The notes: generated by a model from the sequence alone, not told the origin. A stretch of DNA of 64,000 nucleotides from Mesorhizobium sp. NZP2298 (GCF_013170825.1 NZ_CP033365.1:6894001-6958000), one strand, 5' to 3'; positions 19,270 through 28,587 are shown, counted from the stretch's first letter. Made by a program: numbers and translations.

Positions 19270-20518
19270 TTGTTTTCTCCTGTAGTGCCTGATCGAGGAT
19301 GGCAATGCCGTGATCAAGTTCGTCATCTGAGATGGTTATCGGCGGAAGGACTTTGATGACGTCGCGATTTGGCCCCGACGATTCGATCAGCAGGCCGTTT
19401 TCGAACGCGACATCGTGCACACGGCCAACAACGGCCTGTGATCGGCACTTGAGGCCGGCCATCAGACCACGGCCGCGCTTTTGTTCGATGCACTTAGGGA
19501 ATTTCGCAACGAGGCGATCAAGGTGTTCTTGCAGTTTTACGGCCGTCCCCTCGACGGCTTTAGTAAACTGCCTATCGGACCACATTTTGCACATGGCCGC
19601 GGAAGTCACAAATGCGAGATTATTCCCTCTAAAGGTCCCGCTATGTTCTCCCGGATTCCATATGTCCATGTCAGGGCGAATCAGAACTATGGACAACGGA
19701 TTACCTGAACCGCTTAGCGATTTCGAAAGACATACGATGTCGGGCTCGATTTTTGCGAACTCAAATGAGAAGAAATCGCCCGTTCGTCCCGAACCTGCCT
19801 GAATGTCATCGACGATGAAAACAACGTCGTGCTTACGGCAAATGCGCTGAATTTCTGTGAGCCATGGTGCGGATGCGGTGTTCATGCCGCCTTCTGCCTG
19901 GATGGGCTCCAGGATGATTGCGGCCGGCTTTTCTATGCCGCTGCCTGGGTCGCCCAACACGTGATCAATGTAACTCGCGGAATCGAAAGTTTGGTTCGGA
20001 TAGTTCTCGTAAGGGACACGGATCACATCGTGGCGAGCAACGCCGCCAAGCTGTCTGGTTGACGCTGAACCCGACACCGCTAAGGAGCCGAGCGACATGC
20101 CATGGTACGAATTTGTGAAGGCCATGACACTCGAGCGACTGGTATATTTTCGCGCCAGCGCCAACGCCGCTTCGTTAGCGTTTGTCCCGGTTGGCCCCGG
20201 AAACTGTATCTTGTAAGAAAGGCCTCGGGGCTTCAGGATTGACTCGACAAACACTTCGATGAAATCACGCTTTGCAGCTGTATACATATCAAGCGACAAA
20301 ATAATATTTTTATCGGCAAGATATTGAATTGCCGTCGCCATAATATCTTGATTGTTATGACCGTAATTGAGCGCGCCGGACCCAACAATGAAATCAATAT
20401 AAGGTTTTTCGGACTCGTCCCAGATTGTCGCCCCAAGAGACTTGGTAAAGACTGTTGGAAAGGATCGTCCATAGCGACGAACGTTAGACTCGTAAGCTTC
20501 AAAAATGTCGATATCCAT
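19259..20518 (-). CDS. Class III aminotransferase, diaminobutyrate--2-oxoglutarate type (EctB-like)
   Basis: A 419-residue PLP-dependent aminotransferase, the length of EctB. It begins MDIDIFEAYESNVRRYGRSF and shows YIDFIVGSGALNYGHNN, GPTGTNANEAALALARKYT, AFTNSYHGMSLGSLAVSG, IVDDIQAGSGRTGDFFSFEF and the PLP-lysine segment VCLSKSLSGSGNPLSIVL. EctB-type enzymes convert aspartate semialdehyde to 2,4-diaminobutyrate with glutamate as donor. No ectA or ectC is nearby, so the product more likely feeds a secondary metabolite, with the overlapping downstream oxygenase as partner. ATG 20518 has a GGAGAGG site. Confidence 0.8.
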   Translation of the reverse strand: MDIDIFEAYESNVRRYGRSFPTVFTKSLGATIWDESEKPYIDFIVGSGALNYGHNNQDIMATAIQYLADKNIILSLDMYTAAKRDFIEVFVESILKPRGLSYKIQFPGPTGTNANEAALALARKYTSRSSVMAFTNSYHGMSLGSLAVSGSASTRQLGGVARHDVIRVPYENYPNQTFDSASYIDHVLGDPGSGIEKPAAIILEPIQAEGGMNTASAPWLTEIQRICRKHDVVFIVDDIQAGSGRTGDFFSFEFAKIEPDIVCLSKSLSGSGNPLSIVLIRPDMDIWNPGEHSGTFRGNNLAFVTSAAMCKMWSDRQFTKAVEGTAVKLQEHLDRLVAKFPKCIEQKRGRGLMAGLKCRSQAVVGRVHDVAFENGLLIESSGPNRDVIKVLPPITISDDELDHGIAILDQALQEKTNDD

Positions 20519-21372
20519 TAAATGGCCTCTCCGTATGCGGCTTGCGATCAACGCTGCAGGTTCTATGTTCACGCATTCCAAACCATCGATATCGACGATT
20601 AGCTTCGGCCAATATCGGACTTAAAGCGAACGTATCATGGTCAGCGACTTGCATTCGCAAAGAGTCTGTAAACTTGTTTGACGAATCTGTTGCAACGCTT
20701 TTTATAGCGATAGCGTGACAGTCAGTGCCCGCCTTTGCGGCAAGGCTATCGGCGGCGTTGTTGGCTGGGGCGACTGACACAACCGCATCGGTTTTTCCAG
20801 CATGACTGCAACCACGATGCTTTGATATTTCTCTACCTCCGCCATGACGGGATTCCTTGCCGGCGAGTGGCTGTGACAAATAGCGATTTCTCTCCTGTGA
20901 CGGCGAGACCGGTGCTCGCTCGAATTTCGTTTTGACGCGGACGAGCGAGACCGCGATTCCCACAGAACTGGAACTGACCGCGGCCGCTAATCGTGGCCGT
21001 GGCCGCCGTGGCGGTGATTGCGCTGTTCCCTGGGCGGCGCGCTGGCCCACCTCCTGGCTTCACGGCATTTACAATGCCTCGGTCGGCCCTTGAGGTGACG
21101 GCCGCATTGCAGGCCACGGGCCGTGCACGCGAGTGGTGTTCGGCACCCACGAGCTGACGCAGACGGCGCCTGCTTCGAGAAGGCGCGATCGAAGCGGTTA
21201 TCGACAACCCCGGTGTTCGCCACCGTACCGTGTGGTGACGACGGCGCGGCTTTAGGAGCGCAGCACGACTAAGAGTTGCCACCCGGACCACATTTCATAT
21301 GATCGAAAAACGCTAGCTCAGGCGACGCACTATCGATGTGTCCACGCCGCTTGTGTGCGCAAGGTTTCACTC
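20519..21372. other. No gene recognised
   Basis: Intergenic region of 854 bp between divergent operons. Open frames present on both strands do not resemble known proteins. A short stretch at 20577-20600 resembles part of a nod box but is not convincing. Confidence 0.4.
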
Positions 21373-21388
21373 TGTCCGACATCCGACA
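21373..21388 (+). promoter_or_regulatory. NifA upstream activating sequence (TGT-N10-ACA)
   Basis: TGTCCGACATCCGACA matches the TGT-N10-ACA site bound by NifA. It lies 64 bp upstream of the sigma54 -24 element at 21452, a plausible spacing for activation by looping. Confidence 0.7.
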
Positions 21389-21451
21389 ATTGTTGGAGGT
21401 GAGAGAGGGCGCCAAATCCGCTTACCCGGTGTTTAATCCAATCTTCCTCTC

Positions 21452-21467
21452 TGGCACGTTCTGTGCA
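21452..21467 (+). promoter_or_regulatory. Sigma54 -24/-12 promoter of the iscA-like/que operon
   Basis: TGGCACGTTCTGTGCA matches TGGCACG-N4-TTGCA except for one base in the -12 box. The first gene starts 37 bases further on. With the NifA site upstream, this is a nitrogen-fixation-type promoter. Confidence 0.8.
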
Positions 21468-21504
21468 GCGTGGCTTGCGAACGCATCAGCGAGAAAATAG
21501 TCCC

Positions 21505-21825
21505 ATGATCACACTCACTGAAAGCGCCGTCGCCGCCCTCAAGGCCGCGCTTTCCCGCGCCGATGAACCGGCGGAAGGCTTTCGCATCATGGTCGAGGCG
21601 GGCGGCTGCGCCGGCCTCAAATACCTGATTGGCCTGGAAAACGTCTCGCGTGAGGGGGATGCCGTCATGGAGACGGACGGGGTCAAGGTGTTCGTCGACG
21701 CAAGCTCCCAGCCCCATCTCGCCGGCACGACCGTTGACTTCGTCACGGGCCTGGAGTCATCGGGCTTTGTCTTCGACAATCCCAATGCGCGGGACAAATG
21801 CGCCTGCGGCAAGTCCTTCGGCTAG
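21505..21825 (+). CDS. iscN: HesB/IscA-type iron-sulfur cluster assembly protein (IscN)
   Basis: A 106-residue A-type Fe-S carrier, beginning MITLTESAVAALKAALSRAD. The three cluster-binding cysteines are present: one in VEAGGCAGLKYLIGL and two in the C-terminal KCACGKSFG. A-type carriers bind and deliver Fe-S clusters. In rhizobia this gene (iscN) stands directly before nifU and nifS under NifA control, and here it is likewise first behind a NifA-sigma54 promoter. It is followed 26 bp later by a degenerate nifU rather than an intact one. Confidence 0.85.
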   Translation: MITLTESAVAALKAALSRADEPAEGFRIMVEAGGCAGLKYLIGLENVSREGDAVMETDGVKVFVDASSQPHLAGTTVDFVTGLESSGFVFDNPNARDKCACGKSFG

Positions 21826-21851
21826 CCGCCATCACGACAAGGATCGGCGCC

Positions 21852-22313
21852 GTGCGGGATAATACCGACAACGTCTACCTCTTCAGCGACAAGCTCTATT
21901 TCATCAACCCGCACAATGTCGGCGCTTTGGACACCCCCAATGCGGCCGGGGAGGTCGGCGCCGTCGCCTGCGGCGATGGGCTTAAATTGATAATGGGTTT
22001 CGACCCCAAGACCGAGACGATTACTGCCGCAACGTTCCAGACCTTCGGCCGCGGCTCGGCCATAACCGCTTCCTCGACGTTTACCGAATTCATCGTCGGC
22101 AAGACCATCGATGAAGCCCTTCAGATCGCCGATCAGGACATAGCGGATTTTCTCGGCGCCCTGCCGCCGCACACGACATACTCATCGTTCGATCGCCTCA
22201 TTCTGGAGCGCGGTTTACGGCTGATGAGCGAGTTTTTCCGTGCCGTGAGGCAGGCTTTCGAGGAGACGCCAGGATTCTCACGCCTCGTCCTCGTCAAGGC
22301 ATCATCGCTATGA
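21852..22313 (+). CDS. nifU: NifU N-terminal-domain protein with scaffold cysteines lost
   Basis: The sequence follows the NifU/IscU scaffold domain: FSDKLYFINPHNVGALDTPN, GEVGAVACGDGLKLIMGFDP, TITAATFQTFGRGSAITASS and EALQIADQDIADFLGALPP. NifU uses three conserved cysteines here. Only the first (ACGDGLKL) remains; the second is Arg (TFGRGSA instead of TFGCGSA) and the MHCSVMG motif is gone, the tail after LGALPP being unrelated. The central [2Fe-2S] and C-terminal Nfu domains are absent. It is 153 residues from GTG 21852; an earlier ATG at 21798 overlaps iscN. It cannot be a standard scaffold, and may be a remnant kept by operon position. Confidence 0.7.
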   Translation: MRDNTDNVYLFSDKLYFINPHNVGALDTPNAAGEVGAVACGDGLKLIMGFDPKTETITAATFQTFGRGSAITASSTFTEFIVGKTIDEALQIADQDIADFLGALPPHTTYSSFDRLILERGLRLMSEFFRAVRQAFEETPGFSRLVLVKASSL

Positions 22314-22546
22314 GTGAGGTGATAGAGGCGTTTCTCGAGGTGATAGGCTTCGATGAGCGAGAGGCCCTTCCCCGCAGCCTTCCCCCGCTGAAACCCAATT
22401 CTGCGTGGACTTCGAGCGAGTGGGGTTTCGGCAACGAGCCTCGGCGGTGGAACGAGCTGCAAGACGTGCAGTGGGACATTTCCCACCTTTTGCCGCGTCT
22501 CGTAAGCCTGCAGAGACGCTCCATTGCTCAGTTGAAGGCCGCGTAA
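22310..22546 (+). CDS. Small protein of unknown function in the que operon (78 aa)
   Basis: The ATG overlaps the stop of the nifU-like gene (ATGA) and the stop lies 3 bases before queE, so spacing supports a translated gene. The product (MSEVIEAFLEVIGFDEREAL, later SEWGFGNEPRRWNELQDVQW) is soluble, rich in Trp and acidic residues, with no cysteines and no family I recognise. It could be a small partner of the preQ0 pathway or a chance open frame. Confidence 0.45.
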   Translation: MSEVIEAFLEVIGFDEREALPRSLPPLKPNSAWTSSEWGFGNEPRRWNELQDVQWDISHLLPRLVSLQRRSIAQLKAA

Positions 22547-22549
22547 GCA

Positions 22550-23185
22550 ATGCCATATGCGGTCAAGGAAATTTTCTACACCCTTCAAGGTGAAGGACGA
22601 AATGCCGGGCGGGCTGCCGTATTTTGTCGTTTCGCCGGCTGTAACCTTTGGTCGGGACGTGAAGGCGACCGGGCAAAAGCATTCTGCGGATTCTGCGACA
22701 CCGATTTCGTTGGGGTAGATGGCCTCGGTGGCGGACATTTTGACACCGCACTGCAGCTTGCGTTGGCGATCGAACAAGCCTGGCGCGGGTCGGGAGCTGG
22801 GCAGCGTCTTGTCGTGCTCACCGGAGGGGAACCCCTCCTCCAGATCGATGAAGAACTCCTGGAAGCGCTGCATTCCTTGGCGTTTGAAATTGCCGTGGAG
22901 ACCAACGGTACCATCCCCACACCCGCCGGCATCGACTGGCTGTGCGTCAGTCCGAAATGCAATGCACGCCTCGTGCTCATGGCAGGGGACGAGCTGAAGC
23001 TTGTATATCCTCAGATTGGCGCGGAGCCCGAACATTTCGAAGTGCTCGCGTTTGAGCACCTTTTGCTTCAGCCGATGGATGGGCCGGAGCGCGAGGCGAA
23101 TACGGCCGCCGCAGTGGCCTATTGTCTTGCCAACCCACGTTGGCGCTTGAGCCTTCAAACCCACAAATTTCTCGGAATCCCATGA
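22550..23185 (+). CDS. queE: 7-carboxy-7-deazaguanine synthase (radical SAM QueE)
   Basis: A 211-residue QueE. It opens MPYAVKEIFYTLQGEGRNAG and has the long cluster loop typical of the family: the first Cys in FAGCNLWSGREG, the other two in AFCGFCDTDFVG, so the canonical CxxxCxxC is expanded. LVVLTGGEPLLQID is the SAM-binding GGEP. QueE converts 6-carboxy-tetrahydropterin to 7-carboxy-7-deazaguanine, on the path to preQ0. Its stop overlaps the queD start (ATGA). It lies behind a NifA-sigma54 promoter, unusual for this housekeeping-type pathway. Confidence 0.92.
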   Translation: MPYAVKEIFYTLQGEGRNAGRAAVFCRFAGCNLWSGREGDRAKAFCGFCDTDFVGVDGLGGGHFDTALQLALAIEQAWRGSGAGQRLVVLTGGEPLLQIDEELLEALHSLAFEIAVETNGTIPTPAGIDWLCVSPKCNARLVLMAGDELKLVYPQIGAEPEHFEVLAFEHLLLQPMDGPEREANTAAAVAYCLANPRWRLSLQTHKFLGIP

Positions 23186-23535
23186 AGATTACGCAAGCTT
23201 TCACCTTCGAGGCAGCGCACTGTCTTCCGCGCGTGCCAGAGACCCACCGCTGTCACCGCATGCATGGCCACTCATACCGTGTGGAACTGCGTCTGGAAGG
23301 GCCCGTCGATCCAGACACGGGCTTTGTCATCGATTTCTTCGATGTCGAGGCTGTGTTCGGACCGCTTCTGCAACGTCTCGACCATCAGTATCTGAACGAG
23401 ATTGAAGGTCTCGACAATCCGACCGCGGAAAACATTGCGGTCTGGATCTGGAACCAAACCAAGCCGCTTCTTGGCCAAATGTGCTCGGTAACAGTCTATG
23501 AGACACCACTGTGCTGGGCTGAATACGAGGGTTGA
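23182..23535 (+). CDS. queD: 6-carboxy-5,6,7,8-tetrahydropterin synthase QueD
   Basis: A 117-residue PTPS-fold enzyme: [20 protein letters not shown] with the zinc His, the [16 protein letters not shown] pair of zinc histidines, [20 protein letters not shown] and a C-terminal [15 protein letters not shown] with the conserved Glu. It makes 6-carboxy-tetrahydropterin from dihydroneopterin triphosphate. ATG 23182 overlaps the queE stop, showing translational coupling. Confidence 0.92.
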   Translation: MKITQAFTFEAAHCLPRVPETHRCHRMHGHSYRVELRLEGPVDPDTGFVIDFFDVEAVFGPLLQRLDHQYLNEIEGLDNPTAENIAVWIWNQTKPLLGQMCSVTVYETPLCWAEYEG

Positions 23536-23539
23536 CCCG

Positions 23540-24277
23540 ATGCAAAGAGAGCCGGGAACCGCACTTGTCCTGTTCTCCGGCGGCCAGGATTCGACAACCT
23601 GCCTGGCTTGGGCGCTCGAGAACTTCGAGCGCGTCGAGACAATCGGCTTCGACTATGGGCAGCGGCATCGGATCGAGCTCGATGTGCGGCCTTACCTGCT
23701 CGAGCGCATTCGAACAGACTTTCCGGCCTGGCGCGGGCGACTAGGCGGGGACCACATGATTGACATGGCCGTGCTCGGCCAAATCAGTAATACCGCGCTC
23801 ACGCGTGACGTCGAGGTCGCACTGAACGCGAACGGTATAACAAATACCTTCGTGCCTGGCCGGAACCTTCTGTTCCTCGGCTTTGCGGCCGCGATAGCTT
23901 ACCGAATGGGCGCGAAACACCTCGTGATCGGCGTGTCCGAGACGGATCGTTTCAGCTACCCGGATTGTCGAGATGACGCGATTAAGGCGATTCAACTTGC
24001 CCTGAACCTTGGAATGGAGAAGCGGTTCATCATTCACACACCCCTCATGCAGCGTGACAAGGCGCAGACCTGGGCGCTGGCGGATTGGCTGGGCGGAGAG
24101 GCGCTGGTGAAGCTCATCTGCGAGGGAAGCCACACCTGCTATAGCGGAGACCGCGAGCATAGACATAGGTGGGGTTTCGGTTGCGGGACCTGCATCGAGT
24201 GTAATCTTCGGGCAGCGGGATGGGAGCAATTCCGATCCTGCAAAGAGGCACCCGTGACCGCCCATGAAATGACGTGA
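23540..24277 (+). CDS. queC: 7-cyano-7-deazaguanine (preQ0) synthase QueC
   Basis: A 245-residue N-type ATP pyrophosphatase. The PP-loop is [39 protein letters not shown] follows; the zinc-binding cysteines are in the SHTCYSG and [16 protein letters not shown] segments. QueC turns 7-carboxy-7-deazaguanine into preQ0 using ammonia and ATP. It begins 4 bases after queD and ends the operon. preQ0 is the precursor of queuosine in tRNA and of 7-deazaguanine DNA changes or natural products; no queF, tgt or dpd genes are in the window. GTP cyclohydrolase (folE) is also not here. Confidence 0.92.
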   Translation: MQREPGTALVLFSGGQDSTTCLAWALENFERVETIGFDYGQRHRIELDVRPYLLERIRTDFPAWRGRLGGDHMIDMAVLGQISNTALTRDVEVALNANGITNTFVPGRNLLFLGFAAAIAYRMGAKHLVIGVSETDRFSYPDCRDDAIKAIQLALNLGMEKRFIIHTPLMQRDKAQTWALADWLGGEALVKLICEGSHTCYSGDREHRHRWGFGCGTCIECNLRAAGWEQFRSCKEAPVTAHEMT

Positions 24278-25297
24278 GCGCCAAGATCCAGGCCGGCGGT
24301 GGCAATCTGTTCCATAGATCGTTTCCTTCTCTTTGTGATCAGCACGACGAGGGTAGGCGCCTTCGATGCCGTTTCGAAGGGCTGTTCCATACCATCGACC
24401 TTGATGATCTTTGCCGTTCGCGTGGTGCTGTTTGGAAAGGGAGTTAAGCACCTTGGCAAGCAGGCTGCGGTCCTAAATCCCGGTCGGATTGATCGTGGAG
24501 CGTACTGCCAAGAAAAAGAAGAGCTTGTGGTTTCGACGAGAGGCAGTTGATGCCCGGGCCCGCCCTTATGTGGAGGGTCGTCCATGCAGTCCATCACCAG
24601 CATGGCCGCACCATTGGCATCATTGAAGGGACGAATGACGACCTCATCGGCAATCGATACCGGCGCCTGCGTAAGCCGGCACGGGCGCTGGCGCCTGCGG
24701 CGACGCGATGTTGCGGATATCCCTCCCCTGGCCTACCTCGGCCCAATCAAAGGATTCCTGCTAAGCGCGTTCGATCTGGCATGCCCGTGCGTCCAGTGAA
24801 TGCGCGCGCCGCCTTGATGGCGATCGTCACAGCCTCAGTGTCGATGTTTGACGAGATTGATCTGCTCGACCGCCGGAAGACAATCGAGCAGATAGTTCAG
24901 CAAGGTCGATCTCATGTGCTGTCGAATCCAAAAGGCGGTTGCCGTCATGAAGGATGCGCGCCGCATCAAGCGCCGGGGTAAAGCCATCCCTATGCATCAG
25001 GATGGCGAAAGTGTTGTTGAGGTCCCGAAAGCGCTGTCCGTTGAGGTCAGCCAGATTGGCGCGTTCGCGTTGCCGCGCGCCGAGCGGCTTCGGATCGCAC
25101 AGCCGCTGCGCGCGTGGCTCGAGGAAAACGGGCGGCTGCGGGCGACAATCTGGCCTGTTCGGCGTCAGGCGGTGCGAAGGTTTCTTGCAACATGTCAGGC
25201 CCCTCCTCGAAGGATCCGGAGACCTAGGCCCCTTTCGCCACTGACATGGCATTTGCACTTGGAAGACGTCATTACGAATTGCATATGGGAGGGGCCA
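24278..25297. other. No intact gene; possible transposase debris
   Basis: No frame is convincing as a gene. A minus-strand start near 24315 reads MEQIATAGLDLG, like the first residues of IS110 transposases, but then diverges. The plus-strand frames before the LacI start are arginine-rich and look non-functional. Confidence 0.35.
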
Positions 25298-26271
25298 ATG
25301 AACAGGCCAACGATCGCGGATCTGGCGAAAGCCGCGGGCGTAAGTGTTTCCACGGTCAATAGGCTATTGCACGGATCTGGCACACTGCGACCGCAGACGG
25401 ACCTCATCTTGAGCGCAGCGCAGCAGATCGGCTTCCACAGTTCGGGGCCGCGGCACGAACGCAGGCGGGACAATCTCCCGCATCGGCACTTGAGCTTTCT
25501 CATGCAGCAATCGCACCGGCCGCTCTGTCAGATCTGGGCCGAGGCGCTTCTAGATGCCTGCGCGCGACGCACAGATGCGGTTATTGAGCCAGACGTGCTC
25601 TTCGAGGACGACCCTTCCCCAGAAGCAGTCGCTGCCAATCTGCTCAAGATAGGCGAAAGCGCCGATGCAATCGCTGTAATCTCGGCCGATCACCCGCTCG
25701 TCGGTCAGGCGATTGATGAGTTGCGCATCAAGGGCGTTCCGGTGATCGCCTACGTGACCGACCTGTCCGCCGCCAGCCGGGCCGGCTTTGTGGGAACCGA
25801 CAACTGGAAGGCCGGCCGCACCGCCGCATGGTTTATCAGCCAGACGTCCGGTCGGCCCGGCAATCCTACATGCGCGACTACGCGCCCGAGTTCCACGTCA
25901 GCGAAACCCTCCTGACCCATGAGACGCCGAATAACGCCTATGCAGTCGTTCGCAGGCTGATAGCGGAGGAGCCGGAGCTCAGGGGCATCTTTGTCAATGG
26001 CGGCGGCATTTCCGGCGTCCTGCGTGCTATGCGCGAGCTCGCTGCGGAGCAGCAGTGCAAAATCCGGGTCGTCTGCCGCGACATCGGGCCGGAGACACGC
26101 AAGGGATTGAGCGAAGGCTTGATTACGGCTTCCTTGTGTCATCCCGTCGACAGGATGCCTGAAGAACTCATCGACGTGATGCTGCGCATGATCGAACGCA
26201 CGGACACGCGGCTAATCGAACAGCGGATTGTTCCGTTCGAGATCCTCACGCCAGAGAGCATTTGGACTTAA
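25298..26271 (+). pseudogene. LacI-family transcriptional regulator, internal deletion and frameshift
   Basis: Starts MNRPTIADLAKAAGVSVSTV with an intact LacI helix-turn-helix (NRLLHGSGTLRPQTDLILSA) after a GGGAGG ribosome site. The periplasmic-binding-like sensor domain runs in this frame to about 25845 (AASRAGFVGTDNWKAGRTAA) and then continues in another frame from about 25870 (SYMRDYAPEFHVSETLLTHE, GIFVNGGGISGVLRAMREL). About 20 residues are missing at the junction. The second half resembles sugar-sensing regulators of the ThuR type. It is broken, and no sugar-uptake genes are beside it. Confidence 0.7.
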
Positions 26272-26499
26272 GAATCGGAAGAGCCATCGTCGTCCGGATA
26301 AGGTCATCCGTGCCGCTACGAAGCGACGACCGCTTCCTGGGAGGAAACTGGGCGCAAGGGCGGTTCGGCACTCATGACCCTCGTATCCACCGAAAGAGGC
26401 CAGGAGGACGAGGAGATGGAAATCCCCGAGGAAGACGATTCTGTCGAGAGCTGGACCTCACGCTTGCGCCAATGATTAGGCTGGTTCTGCGGCAGTTCG

Positions 26500-26769
26500 T
26501 GCCGATTTGCGCGGCTTGTGGCGCGCCAACCTTATAAGCGCGTCGATCGAGGCAGCGCACCGGGCGATCTATAGAGAATTTGCTGTTCGCCGCGTGACTA
26601 TGGCAGATATGTCGAGCTGCTTCATCATAGCGAGCAACCGAGCCGTTTGGGCTTGATTGAGGCGCCGACGGTTAATGACGGCGCGGATCTCGCGGGCGAG
26701 CTTGGCTTTCCGCAATTCCTCTTCGGAATTGTCAAAGCCCAAATCCGCAAACAAGTTGCCGGTGGTCAT
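26500..26769 (-). pseudogene. XRE-family antitoxin (HigA-like), frameshifted
   Basis: The frame MTTGNLFADLGFDNSEEELR, AKLAREIRAVINRRRLNQAQ, TARLLAMMKQLDISAIV matches antitoxins of the HTH_37 type. It hits a stop after TANSL, but another frame continues FSIDRPVRCLDRRAYKVGA, the expected C-terminus, so a single-base change near 26580 broke it. The start adjoins the toxin remnant, as in reverse-order higBA modules. Confidence 0.6.
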
Positions 26770-27061
26770 TTAGCCGTTGATTCTTCAGTCATGACTTTGT
26801 TCCTTTCCCATAGTTTTCGCGATCGTGCGTCTCGGCCACCTTTAATCGCTGTAACGAGATCGACTTCGCACTTGCGCGTGTCCCTGCCCTTCTTCTGGAA
26901 GCAAGGATGTAGATCACACCAGCGACGCGACGGTATGGACGGCGTGATAGATATCCCGGTCTAGTCGTTGACCACCTCAAGGGTGCTTCGGCCGCCAAAT
27001 CCCTTGAGGGGTTGACCGGCAGATGCTGCTCGCCATTTTTGGGCATCGTTGATTGCAACAC
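26770..27061 (-). pseudogene. RelE/HigB-type toxin, multiply frameshifted
   Basis: Pieces in three frames follow a HigB-like (phage-derived Gp49-like) toxin: LKGFGGRSTLEVVND, then DRDIYHAVHTVA, VIYIL, CFQKKGRDTRK and LQRLKVAETH. These align in order with the usual toxin segments, but at least three frame changes separate them. It lies immediately upstream of the broken antitoxin, so the whole toxin-antitoxin pair is dead. Confidence 0.5.
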
Positions 27062-27437
27062 CCATTACGCTGCAGACATCGACCAATCTGACTCCGCTCA
27101 GCTACAAAAGAAAAGATTCGGGTCAAACGGCCGTTCTTGCCAAGTGATCCTATTTTCCTATGAACCCATTTTGGACTGCACGGACCGTTCCAGCTCAAAA
27201 CCCTCTTAGATACCCGTTAATCCGCTCTGCAAATGCACCCCAGTAGAGCACTTTGGCAGTGCTACATCGATAATGAGCCCAGTTTTGCCTTTTTTTTGAG
27301 AAGGTATCCCTCTTGCTCGGCCGCAGCGAATATCCCGGTAAAGTTGGCTGCAGCGCATCGCGTTTAGCGCTCGCTGGGCGGAGCTGGTCCGGGTTGCGAA
27401 CCCCGGCGAGCGCGGATCGTCTTGGGCGATGTGGTGA
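27062..27437. other. No gene recognised; contains copy 1 of an IstB-end repeat
   Basis: No coding region is supported. Bases 27369 to about 27453 are repeated imperfectly at 34165-34249 and run into the istB remnant, so they are probably the end of an IS21-type element. Confidence 0.4.
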
Positions 27438-27453
27438 TCAGGCGCGGTTCTTG
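27369..27453. repeat. Dispersed repeat, copy 1 (IS21-type element end)
   Basis: GCGCTCGCTGGGCGGAGCTG and GTCTTGGGCGATGTGGTG, ending in TCAGGCGCGGTTCTTGA, recur with small changes at 34165-34249. Here it overlaps the last codons of an istB remnant (stop 27438-27440), so the repeat is likely the end of an IS21-family element. Confidence 0.6.
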
Positions 27454-27640
27454 AAGCGCCAGGATTCATGTCCGATTTCGATGATCTCGCAATGATGCGT
27501 GAGAGGATCGAGCAGTGCGGTCGTTGTTGCGTCGAAGTAGCGGCCGCGCCCGCTGTCGCGGATGAGCGTCCGGGCGATGGCAATGGCCAGATGCGACTTC
27601 CCGTTCCGGGCCACCAATCAACACGCCATTGGACAAATGC
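27438..27640 (-). pseudogene. IstB C-terminal fragment (IS21 family)
   Basis: The frame reads [40 protein letters not shown] and ends [15 protein letters not shown], the usual IstB C-terminus. The N-terminal part, including a complete Walker A motif, is absent. Confidence 0.7.
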
Positions 27641-27695
27641 CATCAATGGCATCTCACCGCCGGGCGGCGGCGAAGAAGAAGGAGGAGAGGAAGTG

Positions 27696-28029
27696 ATGGA
27701 ACGCAAGCTTGATACGTGATCGCAGCGCTCCCCGAGGAGCGTCGGGAGCGTGTCGACGCACGTTTCCAAGAGCTAAGGAGGGAGGTCGAGAGCTTCGGCG
27801 AGCTGCGCCGTGCGGCTGGGCAAGGCCCAGGCAGAGATTGCCTTGACCCTCAAGATCAAGCAGCCCTCGGTCTCGAAGATCGAGAAGCAGGCCGATATGT
27901 ATCTGTCGACGCTTAGAGCTATGTAGAGGCGATCGGGGGACAAACTCGACCTCATCGTCGCCTCCTCGCGCGCGCGCCTTCGTTTAGAGCGGCTCGGCGA
28001 CGCCCTAGCCCCCAACCCCCTCCGCACAT
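27696..28029 (+). pseudogene. XRE-family antitoxin/regulator, three lesions
   Basis: Combining frames gives MERKLDT, IAALPEERRERVDARFQELR, GKAQAEIALTLKIKQPSVSK and IEKQADMYLSTLRA, followed by DKLDLIVASSRARLRLERLG. This is an XRE helix-turn-helix antitoxin of the HigA/HipB kind that usually pairs with a RelE-like toxin. Lesions occur after KLDT, near 27815 and near 27920. No partner toxin is recognised next to it. Confidence 0.6.
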
Positions 28030-28587
28030 AGTGCGAAAAGAGCGCCAAGGACGAACCCGCCTGAAAGGAAGCGCGCAGGCTGGACGCGACGTTTCGATCA
28101 AAATTGCCGAAGGGACGACAGTCTCGTCGATGCTCGCGATATATGAGCAAGCCCTCGTTAGACCGATACCGATCTGCCCGCTGTCACGCTCGCGGGGGAC
28201 GCCACTTCCCTCACCCATGCTGGCCCAGTTCACCGCCGCGCTGGGGGTGTGCGGCGATGTGCTCGCCGACGACGACCAGCTCGAGCACGCTTGGTCACAG
28301 CTTCCACAGTTGATCACGGCGCGACATCTTCAGTGGTTTCCAATTGATCAAATTAAGCGATCATCGCCGCCCGGCAAAACGACAAAAAACGTTAAACGGC
28401 CATGTCTGCTGCCTTCTTATGCGGCTCGAGGACACATTGAGCACAGGCAAATACTGGCAAGCATGCTAGCGCCACGACCTCACCTCGCGGCGGCAGTTAA
28501 CGACCCACTGCGGTTTCCCAAAGGCCTTCGGACAAACTTGGCGCAGCGCTGTTACGCCAGGCACAGCACGTCGAGATCTGTCGAGCA
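28030..28587. other. No gene recognised
   Basis: A plus-strand frame of 192 codons (28031-28609) spans the stretch but has no recognisable motifs and runs into the 3' end of acdS, so I do not call it a gene. Confidence 0.4.

Noticed and set aside
20577..20600. Partial nod-box-like sequence (TTCCAAACCATCGAT)
   Set aside because: It matches only the middle of the nod-box consensus, lacks the flanking ATC-GAT pairs, and points toward a region without a gene for 900 bp.
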